Shown: positions 57,397 to 64,000 of the stretch, piece by piece
Layout of the letters: every line of letters starts with the position of its first letter
Position numbering within the stretch: the first letter of the stretch is position 1
Source: HRBIN12 sp964447335
GTDB taxonomy: Bacteria > Actinomycetota > UBA4738 > HRBIN12
Reading direction: 5' to 3'
Length of the DNA stretch: 64,000 nt
Assembly: GCA_964447335.1 (NCBI GenBank)
Contig: CAYUSA010000001.1
Span: 1 to 64,000, forward strand
Translations under genes and position numbers: made by a program
The notes under the pieces: model-generated
What the model saw: only the letters and a program-made list of their open reading frames with translations
What the model was told of the DNA's origin: nothing
Databases searched by the model: none

Positions 57397-58062
57397 CTGG
57401 AGCCCTGGTACCACACCTGCAAGGTCGTCCTGCTGCCGCCGTTCAAGCTGTGGTTCAACTGGCGGTTCGACGGGCTCGACCGCGTCCCGGCCGAGGGCCC
57501 GGCGATCGTCGTCGGCAACCACCTGTCGTACCTGGACCCCTTCGCTCACGCGTACTTCGTCATCCGGGCCGGGCGACGACCGAGGTTCCTCGCGAAGGCC
57601 GAGCTGTTCGAGAACCCGTTCACGCGGATGGTGCTCGGCGGGGCGGGGCAGATCCCGGTCCGACGGGGGACGGGAGACCAGGCCCCGCTCGACGACGCGA
57701 CCCGCGCGCTCGAGCAGGGCGAGGTGGTGTTCGTCTACCCCGAGGGCACGAGCGCGACGACCGACCCGAGCTTCGCGCCGGGCCGAGGCAAGACGGGGGC
57801 GGTGCGCCTCGCGCTCGCGACGGGCGCGCCGGTACTGCCGGTCGCGACCTGGGGCGGGCAGTACGTGTGGCAGCGCTCGGGGAAGCGGAGGTTCGAGTTC
57901 GGGCGGCCGATCTGGCTCCGCGCCGGGGAGCCGATGATCCTGCCGCGAGACGCGAACGACGCGTCCACCGTCCGCCGGCTCACGGACGACGTCATGGGCG
58001 AGCTGACCTTCCTCGTCGACGGCATGCGCGCCGAGTACCCGAAGCGCTGGAGGCAGGGGTAG
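57397..58062 (+). CDS. 1-acyl-glycerol-3-phosphate acyltransferase-like protein
   Basis: A 221-residue PlsC-family acyltransferase. Block I is VVGNHLSYLDPFAH (NHxxxxD), block III is VFVYPEGTSA and block IV is APVLPVATWGGQYVW. It probably adds the second acyl chain in phospholipid synthesis at the membrane. No ATG, GTG or TTG fits the N terminus; CTG at 57397 lies seven bases after AAGGAGG, so a rare CTG start is proposed. It is nine bases upstream of the PLP-enzyme gene. Confidence 0.85.
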   Translation: MEPWYHTCKVVLLPPFKLWFNWRFDGLDRVPAEGPAIVVGNHLSYLDPFAHAYFVIRAGRRPRFLAKAELFENPFTRMVLGGAGQIPVRRGTGDQAPLDDATRALEQGEVVFVYPEGTSATTDPSFAPGRGKTGAVRLALATGAPVLPVATWGGQYVWQRSGKRRFEFGRPIWLRAGEPMILPRDANDASTVRRLTDDVMGELTFLVDGMRAEYPKRWRQG

Positions 58063-58071
58063 GGTGGACCG

Positions 58072-59259
58072 GTGAGCGAGGGGCGCGGGAAGGGCTTCTC
58101 GACGCGCGCCGTGCACGGCGCGCGAACGCCGCCCGTCGAGCAGGAGACGCCGAGCGTCCCGATCTTCCAGACCTCGACGTTCCGCTTCGAGACCTCGCAC
58201 GACTACGCCGAGACGATCAGCTTCCGGCAGCCCGGCTACACGTACACGCGGGGATACGGGAACCCGACGCTCGGCGCGTTCGAGAACCTCATGGCCGAGC
58301 TCGAGGGCACCGAGGGGGCGTTCTCGTTCGCATCGGGCATGGCCGCGATCCACACGGCGATCACCGCCTTCGCCCGGTCGGGCGACCGTGTCGTGGCCAG
58401 CTCGGAACTGTACGGCGGCACGTACTCGCTGATGTCGACCGTGCTGCCGCGGTACGGCATCGAGGCCACGTTCGTGAACCCGCACGACGTGGACGAGGTC
58501 CGGGCGGCGTTGCCCGGCGCCGCGCTCTTCTACGTCGAGACCATCGCGAACCCGAACGTGACGGTCGCCGACCTCACCGCGCTCGGCGCCGCGTGCCGTG
58601 AGGCGGGGATCCCGGGTGTGGTGGACAACACGTTCGCCTCTCCGTACCTGTGCAACCCGGCCGAGCACGGCTTCGATCTCGTGCTGCACTCGGCGACGAA
58701 GTACATCGGCGGCCATCACGACCTCATCGGCGGCGTCGTGTGCGGCTCCGACGAGCACGTCGTGCGCCTCCGCCAGACCGTCATCGAGACCGGCGGCACG
58801 ATGGCTCCCCTCGAGGCGTGGCTCTGCCTGCGCGCGCTCGCGACCCTCGAGCTGCGGATGCAGCGTCATTCCGCCAGCGCGCAGGCGCTCGCGGAGCACC
58901 TCGAGGCGCACCCGAAGGTCGAGCGGGTGCACTACCCGGGCCTTGCCTCCCACCCGCAGCACGCGGTCGCGGAGCGCCTGCTGCCGAGGGGGTTCGGCGG
59001 CATGCTCGCGTTCGAGGTGCTCGGCGGGGTCGATGCCGGGATGCGCTTCTGCGACGCGCTCGAGCTCGCGTGGGTCGCCGCGAGCCTCGGCGGCATCCAC
59101 ACGCTCGTCGGTCACGCGGCCTCGACGACGCACCGGCAGATGGATCCCGAGGCGCGCCGCGCGGCCGGCATCGGTGACGGGCTCGTGCGGGTCTCGGTCG
59201 GCGTGGAGAACGTGGAGGACCTCATCGAGGATTTCGACCGCGCGCTGGAGCGTGCATGA
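58072..59259 (+). CDS. Cys/Met-metabolism PLP enzyme (cystathionine gamma-synthase/lyase type)
   Basis: A 395-residue PLP enzyme of transsulfuration or methionine metabolism. Features: TPPVEQETPSVPIFQTSTF, GYTYTRGYGNPT, ASGMAAIHTAI, VDNTFASPYLCNP and the Schiff-base lysine in LHSATKYIGGHHD. Synthase, gamma-lyase and O-acetylhomoserine sulfhydrylase share these motifs. GTG start; the stop overlaps the ddl ATG (ATGA). Confidence 0.88.
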   Translation: MSEGRGKGFSTRAVHGARTPPVEQETPSVPIFQTSTFRFETSHDYAETISFRQPGYTYTRGYGNPTLGAFENLMAELEGTEGAFSFASGMAAIHTAITAFARSGDRVVASSELYGGTYSLMSTVLPRYGIEATFVNPHDVDEVRAALPGAALFYVETIANPNVTVADLTALGAACREAGIPGVVDNTFASPYLCNPAEHGFDLVLHSATKYIGGHHDLIGGVVCGSDEHVVRLRQTVIETGGTMAPLEAWLCLRALATLELRMQRHSASAQALAEHLEAHPKVERVHYPGLASHPQHAVAERLLPRGFGGMLAFEVLGGVDAGMRFCDALELAWVAASLGGIHTLVGHAASTTHRQMDPEARRAAGIGDGLVRVSVGVENVEDLIEDFDRALERA

Positions 59260-60380
59260 CGCGCCGTCGGGTCGTCGTGCTGTTCGGTGGTCGGTCCGCA
59301 GAGCACGAGATCTCGTGCCTGTCGGCGCGCTCGGTGATGGACGCGTTGGACCCCGATCGCTACGAGGTCGTGCCGATCGGTGTCACGAAGCACGGCCGCT
59401 GGGAGCTCCTGCCTGGAGGCCCTCCGGCGCTGGCCGCGGGCGCCGACGGCCCGCTGCCTCAGGTCACGCCCGGCGGTGCCGAGGTCGCGCTCGACCAGGA
59501 GCCGGGGGCGCGAGCGATCGTCGGGCGGGACGGCTCGCGCACGGCGATCGACGTCGTCTTCCCGGTGATGCACGGCCCGTTCGGCGAGGACGGCTCGATC
59601 CAGGGGTTCCTCGAGATGGCCGGCGTCCCGTACGTGGGGGCGGGGGTGCTCGGCTCGGCGGTCGGGATGGACAAGGCCGTGCAGAAGGTGCTGTTCGCGG
59701 CCGCCGGCATCCCGGTCGTGGAGGCGGAGGTCGTGTACGAGCGCGAGTGGGCCGAGGACCCCGAGGGCGTCGAGGCTCGCGCCGAACGCCTCGGCTACCC
59801 GCGGTTCGCGAAGCCGGCGGCGCTCGGCTCCTCGGTCGGCATCACGAAGGTGCACGAGCCGGGAGAGCTCGCCCCCGCGCTCGAGGAGGCGTTCCGGTTC
59901 GGGCGCAAGGCCGTCCTCGAGCGCTCGGTCGAGGGCGCTCGCGAGATCGAGTGCGCGGTCCTCGGCAACGACGACCCGGTGGCCTCGGTCGCCGGCGAGA
60001 TCGTGCCGACCGGCCACGAGTTCTACGACTACGAGGCCAAGTACCTCGACGAGCACGGGAGCGAGCTGCAGATCCCCGCGGACATCCCTGCGGCGACGCA
60101 CGATGAGGTCCGGCGCCTGGCCGTCGCGGCGTTCCGAGCGATCGAGGGCGCGGGGATGGCGCGCGTGGACTTCTTCCTCACGCCGGAGGGGGACCTGCTC
60201 GTGAACGAGGTGAACACGATCCCCGGCTTCACCCAGATCTCGATGTACCCGAAGCTGTGGGAGGCCTCCGGCCTGTCCTATCCCGAGCTGGTGGACCGGC
60301 TGATCGAGCTCGCGATCGAGCGGCACGAGGCCGAACGCAAGCGCGGCACGAGCGTTGGAGCGAGTGCGCCCCAGCCCTAG
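59256..60380 (+). CDS. ddl: D-alanine--D-alanine ligase
   Basis: A 374-residue ATP-grasp ligase joining two D-alanines for peptidoglycan. Motifs: VVVLFGGRSAEHEISCLSA, VFPVMHGPFGEDGSIQGFLE, YVGAGVLGSAVGMDKA, AALGSSVGITKV and the C-terminal RVDFFLTPEGDLLVNEVNTIPGFT. The Tyr in the omega-loop region (EFYDYEAKY) is typical of D-Ala-D-Ala rather than D-Lac ligases. Convergent with the AsnC-type gene, overlapping it by four bases. Confidence 0.95.
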   Translation: MTRRRVVVLFGGRSAEHEISCLSARSVMDALDPDRYEVVPIGVTKHGRWELLPGGPPALAAGADGPLPQVTPGGAEVALDQEPGARAIVGRDGSRTAIDVVFPVMHGPFGEDGSIQGFLEMAGVPYVGAGVLGSAVGMDKAVQKVLFAAAGIPVVEAEVVYEREWAEDPEGVEARAERLGYPRFAKPAALGSSVGITKVHEPGELAPALEEAFRFGRKAVLERSVEGAREIECAVLGNDDPVASVAGEIVPTGHEFYDYEAKYLDEHGSELQIPADIPAATHDEVRRLAVAAFRAIEGAGMARVDFFLTPEGDLLVNEVNTIPGFTQISMYPKLWEASGLSYPELVDRLIELAIERHEAERKRGTSVGASAPQP

Positions 60381-60610
60381 AGGTGGACGACCGGGCAGGT
60401 GAGGGTGCGGGTGATGCCCTCGACGCCCTGGATCTTCGCGACGACGAGCTTGCCGAGCTCGTCCACGTTCTTCGCCTCGGCGCGCACGATGACGTCGTAG
60501 GGACCCGTGACGTCCTCGGCCTCGGTGATCCCGCCGATCGCGCGGACCGCCTTGGCGACGGCGGCCGCCTTGCCGACCTCGGTCTGGATGAGGATGTACG
60601 CCTGCACCAT
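60377..60610 (-). CDS. Lrp/AsnC-type effector-domain protein
   Basis: A 77-residue stand-alone RAM (AsnC_trans_reg) domain: MVQAYILIQTEVGKAAAVA, VTGPYDVIVRAEAKN, VAKIQGVEGITRTLTCPVV. These proteins bind amino acids and lack the DNA-binding half of Lrp. The ATG at 60610 is preferred because AGGAGG lies nine bases upstream. Confidence 0.85.
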   Translation of the reverse strand: MVQAYILIQTEVGKAAAVAKAVRAIGGITEAEDVTGPYDVIVRAEAKNVDELGKLVVAKIQGVEGITRTLTCPVVHL

Positions 60611-60708
60611 CTCGACGACCTCCTGCGCTCGGGGCTCCATGCTAGGCGGGTGCTCCCGGGGCGGCAAACCCCGTCCCAACCGCCGGCCCCGCGGCGGATA
60701 CTAGGGAC

Positions 60709-60867
60709 GTGACGACACGCAAGAAGCAGCGCTCGAGGGCCGAGGACCCGCTGGCCGCGTACCGGCGGATCCGCAAGCCGATCCCCCCGCCGGAGAAGGT
60801 CATCGCGGACAAGCGCCGGCAGATCGAGGCCGAGCAGGCGCGGCGCGAGTTGGACGAGGAGCGCTGA
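60709..60867 (+). CDS. Small charged protein, unknown function
   Basis: A 52-residue protein, MTTRKKQRSRAEDPLAAYRR..., with PIPPPEKVIADKRRQIEAEQARRELDEER. GTG start at 60709. The TGA overlaps the next ATG by one base (TGATG), which supports translation and coupling. Highly charged and mostly helical. Confidence 0.65.
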   Translation: MTTRKKQRSRAEDPLAAYRRIRKPIPPPEKVIADKRRQIEAEQARRELDEER

Positions 60868-61505
60868 TGTTCGAGGATCGCCTCGATGCCGGAGCACGGC
60901 TCGCCGAGGCGCTCAAGGAGCACGCCGGCCCCGACACGGTGATCCTCGCGATCCCGCGGGGCGGCGTGGTCGTGGGCGAGGTGGTCGCCCGCACGCTCGG
61001 TGCGCCGCTCGACGTCGTGGTGCCGCGCAAGATCGGCGCGCCGGGCAACGCGGAGCTCGGGCTCGGCGCGGTGGCGCCGGGGGTTCGGGTGCTCGACCCG
61101 TGGCTGATCGAGCGCCTCGGCGTGAGCGAGGAGTACCTCGAGCGCGAGATCGCCATCCAGGAGGCCGAAACGACCCGCCGGCTCCGGGCCTACCGGGCGG
61201 GCCGCCCGCCGGTCGACCTGCGCGCGAGGACCGCGATCGTCGTCGACGACGGCGTCGCGACCGGGGGGACCGCGGTGGCGGCGCTCCGGTGGGCCCGGGC
61301 GCAGGGCGCGAGCTCGGTGGTGCTCGCCGTGCCGGTCGCGCCGCCCCAGACGATGGCCCGCTTGCGGCGCGAGGCCGACGAGGTCGTCGCCCTCGCCACG
61401 CCGGAGCCGTTCTTCGCCGTCGGCGAGTGGTACCGGGACTTCGACCAGACCTCGGACGAGGAGGTCGTCGCCGCGCTCGCGCGGTCGGCGGGGAGCGGCG
61501 CGTGA
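60867..61505 (+). CDS. Phosphoribosyltransferase-domain protein
   Basis: A 212-residue type I PRTase-like protein. The PRPP-binding motif is AIVVDDGVATGGTA (about 125-138), and AIPRGGVVVGEVVARTLGAPLDVVVPRKIGAPGNAELGLGA is the N-terminal signature of the group annotated as 'predicted phosphoribosyltransferase'. Its true substrate is unknown. It is coupled to genes on both sides by stop-start overlaps. Confidence 0.88.
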   Translation: MFEDRLDAGARLAEALKEHAGPDTVILAIPRGGVVVGEVVARTLGAPLDVVVPRKIGAPGNAELGLGAVAPGVRVLDPWLIERLGVSEEYLEREIAIQEAETTRRLRAYRAGRPPVDLRARTAIVVDDGVATGGTAVAALRWARAQGASSVVLAVPVAPPQTMARLRREADEVVALATPEPFFAVGEWYRDFDQTSDEEVVAALARSAGSGA

Positions 61506-61816
61506 GGGTTGCCGAGCTGGTCCTCGCCGGGCTACTCGCGCTCGGCGGGCTCCGGTCTCTGTGGGTCTGGGTCCACCGCCGATCCGAGGGCGTCGACGTG
61601 ACCGACCACGCCCTCTACGCCCTGTTCGTCACGGGACGGGTCGGCCTGTGGTTCGCCTTCTCCGGCCTGTTCGCGATCTACGCGGCGAGCGACGCCCGAG
61701 GTCGAGCCGCGGCGGACGAGCTCGGGGACCTGCGCTGGTTCGCGATCGTGCCCCTCGGGCTCGGCGCGGTGCAGCTCGGGGCAGGATGGTTCCTCGGCCG
61801 GCGGCGCTCGGGGTAG
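61502..61816 (+). CDS. Small membrane protein, unknown function
   Basis: A 104-residue protein with three membrane helices (about 4-22, 36-58 and 78-97). The GTG at 61502 overlaps the phosphoribosyltransferase TGA by four bases. No family recognised. Confidence 0.6.
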   Translation: MRVAELVLAGLLALGGLRSLWVWVHRRSEGVDVTDHALYALFVTGRVGLWFAFSGLFAIYAASDARGRAAADELGDLRWFAIVPLGLGAVQLGAGWFLGRRRSG

Positions 61817-61834
61817 GCCGGCGGTGCGATCTCG

Positions 61835-63346
61835 CTACCCGACCGCCCCGACGATCGACCCGTCGAGCTCGGGGAACTCGCGCAGGCGCTGGACGCGCTC
61901 GGCCTTGAGGCGCTCGACGAGCTCGTCGTACTCCTGGGCGCGAGCCTCGCGCTCGTAGAGGCGGAGGGGCTGGAGCAGCTCGACGTCGTCGAACCCCGGA
62001 ACCTCCTCGGCGACGAGGTAGCCGAAGCGGTCGTCCTCGGTCCACGAGATCGTGCCCTCGGCGATCCCCTTCACGCATGCCGAGGTGTGCGGGATCTTCA
62101 CCTTCTTCGAGCGGTCGTCGCCGTCCTTGCCACCGACGCGGCCGGTGTTCAGCAGGAAGGTCTCGATCGGGTGGGTCGCGAGGAGCTCGAGGATCCGGTT
62201 GCCCTGCAGGCCGTGGGGGAGGGGGAAGAACGGGTTCGTGCCGGGCACGCGGAGGAACTTGCCGGCCTCGGCCGCTCCGCCCGCGGAGGTGCCGGTGGTC
62301 TCGCCGAGCATGAAGTACGCGGCCGCCTGCTCCTGGTCCAGCTTCGCCACGGCCGGGATGATGTTCTCGTTGCGGTTGAGGATGAGCAGGTAGTCGACGG
62401 TCCCGGTGTCGGTCGCGTCCCGGTACCGCGCGAGGTCCGACATCCCGAACACGGCCCGCCCGTTCTGCGTGTAGCTCTCCTCGAAGAAGTTCACCTTGCC
62501 GTGGTCGTCCTGGTACACGTTCTCGAGGTAGGCGCTCGGCTTGACGACGGCCCCGTAGATGTTGGGCTCGAAGTCCTGGTCGAGGCTGAACGTCTTGGCG
62601 AAGCACCCGTTCTCGGTGCCGTGGGCGTGTCCGCCCGGCATGAGCGCGACGAAGTCGTCCTGGACGGGGAGCGACCCGTTCTGCGTGGTGAACGTCGTGG
62701 TGGTCTTGCCGGTCCCCGACAGGCCGATGATCATCACGGTCTTCTCGCCGGCGTCGGTCGGGATGACCTTCAGGCCGGCGTGGAGCGCGAGCCCGCCGAG
62801 GTCGTAGACCTTGTTGTTCCACATCCGCAGGCCGCCCTTCTTCGACTCCCCGAAGTAGTCGGAGTTAAGCACGCGCGTGATGCCGTTCTGGAGGTCCACC
62901 GCGATCAGGCGGTCGTCCGGATAGCCGGGTGCCGGAAGGTTCGGCGTGTAGACGACGTGGACCTCCGGGTCGTCGCGATCCTCGCGCGGGAAGTACAGCT
63001 TCTGCTGCATCGCGGCGATGTTCGCGTTCGCCTTCTCGATGGTGAGGCGAGCCTTCGTTCGGAAGCTCGGGTCGTTGCCGATGTGGCCGTCGACGACGAT
63101 GACCTCCTTGTCGCGGAGGTACTCGTCCTGCATCTTCGCGATGACGTCGAAGTCCTCGCGGGTCATCGTCTTGCCAGAGGAGCGATCGGCGACGACGTAG
63201 GTGCTGCCGGCCGAACGCGACACGACGCGCGTCTGCACGTTCACGTTGTCGAACTCGGTGAGCCGGGCCTGCGGCATCTCCTCAGTGAAGCGCCGGAGGT
63301 CCTCCGGGGAGGGGTTGTCGTGCACGACCTTCGCGTCGACGGTCAT
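61835..63346 (-). CDS. pckA: Phosphoenolpyruvate carboxykinase (ATP)
   Basis: A 503-residue gluconeogenic enzyme making phosphoenolpyruvate from oxaloacetate with ATP. Motifs of the ATP-dependent family: YFGESKKGGLRMWN, the kinase-1a loop IIGLSGTGKTTTTF, the metal-binding LPVQDDFVAL, SLDQDFEPNIY and the late KIPHTSACVKGI. Actinobacteria usually carry the GTP-dependent type, so the ATP type is taxonomically informative. It is divergent from thiL. Confidence 0.93.
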   Translation of the reverse strand: MTVDAKVVHDNPSPEDLRRFTEEMPQARLTEFDNVNVQTRVVSRSAGSTYVVADRSSGKTMTREDFDVIAKMQDEYLRDKEVIVVDGHIGNDPSFRTKARLTIEKANANIAAMQQKLYFPREDRDDPEVHVVYTPNLPAPGYPDDRLIAVDLQNGITRVLNSDYFGESKKGGLRMWNNKVYDLGGLALHAGLKVIPTDAGEKTVMIIGLSGTGKTTTTFTTQNGSLPVQDDFVALMPGGHAHGTENGCFAKTFSLDQDFEPNIYGAVVKPSAYLENVYQDDHGKVNFFEESYTQNGRAVFGMSDLARYRDATDTGTVDYLLILNRNENIIPAVAKLDQEQAAAYFMLGETTGTSAGGAAEAGKFLRVPGTNPFFPLPHGLQGNRILELLATHPIETFLLNTGRVGGKDGDDRSKKVKIPHTSACVKGIAEGTISWTEDDRFGYLVAEEVPGFDDVELLQPLRLYEREARAQEYDELVERLKAERVQRLREFPELDGSIVGAVG

Positions 63347-63489
63347 CCTCGAGACTCCTTCTCCACGGCCAAGGGATGGCCTGAACGGGGCGGCCTTGCT
63401 GGTGGGCGCCTAGTCTACAGAAGGAGTCGGAGCCCCTCCGCTGCGCCGCGCGCGAAGGCGGAGGCAGAGCGCTTGTACGGAACGGACAC

Positions 63490-64000
63490 ATGGAGCTGAG
63501 CGAGGACGAGCTGATCGCGGCCATCCGCAGGGTGCTCTCCGGCGAGCAGCCGGGGGTCGTGCTCGGCATCGGCGACGACGCTGCCGTGGTCGAGGCAGGC
63601 GCGGGCCAGCCCGTACTCACGACCGACATGCTCGTCGAGGGCGTGCACTTCGAGCTCGACTCGATCTCGGCGCGGGACCTCGGCGCGAAGGCGATCGTCG
63701 TGAACGTCTCGGACATGGCGGCGATGGCCGCGAGCCCGCGGTACGCGTTGGCGTCGATCGGGCTCACGCGCGAGGTCGAGGCGGGTTGGGTGGTCGAGCT
63801 GTACGGCGGGATGCGGGCCGCGTGCGCCGAGTACGCCCTTGCGCTCGTCGGCGGCGACACGAACCGCTCGCCCGCGATCGTCGTGTCCGTCACCGTCGTG
63901 GGCGAGGTTGCGCCGGGGAGGGCCGTCACGCGCTCGGGCGCGCGACCCGGCGACCTGATCGTGGTCACGGGCTCGCTCGGCGCCGCCGCCGGGGGACTGG
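63490..64000 (+). CDS. thiL: Thiamine-monophosphate kinase (5' part)
   Basis: Starts at the ATG at 63490 (MELSEDELIAAIRRVLSGEQ) and stays open to the window end (170 residues). VLGIGDDAAVVE, VLTTDMLVEGVHF, KAIVVNVSDMAAMAASPRYAL and LVGGDTNRS are ThiL signatures (metal and ATP sites of the PurM fold). It phosphorylates thiamine monophosphate to the diphosphate cofactor. A TAGTCT -10-like box lies about 75 bases upstream. Confidence 0.9.
   Translation, partial: MELSEDELIAAIRRVLSGEQPGVVLGIGDDAAVVEAGAGQPVLTTDMLVEGVHFELDSISARDLGAKAIVVNVSDMAAMAASPRYALASIGLTREVEAGWVVELYGGMRAACAEYALALVGGDTNRSPAIVVSVTVVGEVAPGRAVTRSGARPGDLIVVTGSLGAAAGGL

Noticed and set aside
56623..59133. 836-codon minus-strand open frame
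   Set aside because: Antisense to the PlsC-like and PLP-enzyme genes, with shadow composition and no domain.

Overview
The window is very GC-rich, densely coded DNA with frequent GTG starts, ATGA/GTGA stop-start overlaps and TAnnnT -10 boxes lying 7-8 bases before start codons (leaderless-type promoters). An FbiD/CofC-type enzyme of coenzyme F420 synthesis, MMPL and VIT proteins, NarL-type two-component pairs and a DUF5931-like sensor kinase fit an Actinomycetota chromosome, probably a deep or uncultured lineage. ATP-dependent PEP carboxykinase and a Thermus-type isocitrate dehydrogenase are less typical, so another F420-making high-GC phylum cannot be excluded from sequence alone.

1-8.2 kb: agmatinase-like enzyme, two small membrane proteins each split by an apparent frameshift, a NarL-type response regulator/kinase pair, a membrane endonuclease/exonuclease/phosphatase protein and a secreted phospholipase A2. 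8.3-11.0 kb: a small accessory island holding a kinase and a lone receiver protein, with two truncated IS fragments, bounded by tRNA-Leu(UAG) and a 27-bp copy of part of that tRNA. 11.1-25.6 kb: twin membrane/coiled-coil proteins, L,D-transpeptidase, ornithine aminotransferase, a sialidase-like protein, MMPL/TetR/VIT genes, a cupredoxin, an OmpR-type two-component system (regulator frameshifted) and tRNA-Lys and tRNA-His.

25.6-33.7 kb: a catabolic cluster with three paralogous class III aminotransferases, an alpha/beta hydrolase, a GNAT, a homocysteine S-methyltransferase and a sarcosine-oxidase-like flavoenzyme. Two of the aminotransferase genes share an operator-like palindrome placed just after the -10 box. 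The set looks like N-methyl amine or betaine use, but the substrate is unknown. 33.7-41.5 kb: secreted proteins, a Vgb-like propeller, FAH-family hydrolase, gltX, a peptidoglycan amidase and galT.

41,726-50,984: a 9.26-kb integrative element in tRNA-Glu(CUC), bounded by a perfect 47-bp direct repeat. It carries a tyrosine integrase, divergent control region with two matching operators, excisionase, RepA-like helicase, an iteron array, small terminase, scaffold and major capsid protein, but no portal, large terminase, protease or tail gene. That layout resembles a phage satellite (PICI-like, capsid-encoding) more than a prophage, and it is the most interesting object here. A partial older att copy lies 0.5 kb to its left.

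51-64 kb: ordinary chromosome with isocitrate dehydrogenase, two tandem phosphoesterases, tRNA-Gln, HU, cold-shock-like protein, FbiD/CofC, PlsC-like acyltransferase (apparent CTG start), a Cys/Met PLP enzyme, Ddl, an AsnC-type protein, phosphoribosyltransferase, pckA and the start of thiL. No CRISPR array or rRNA was seen.
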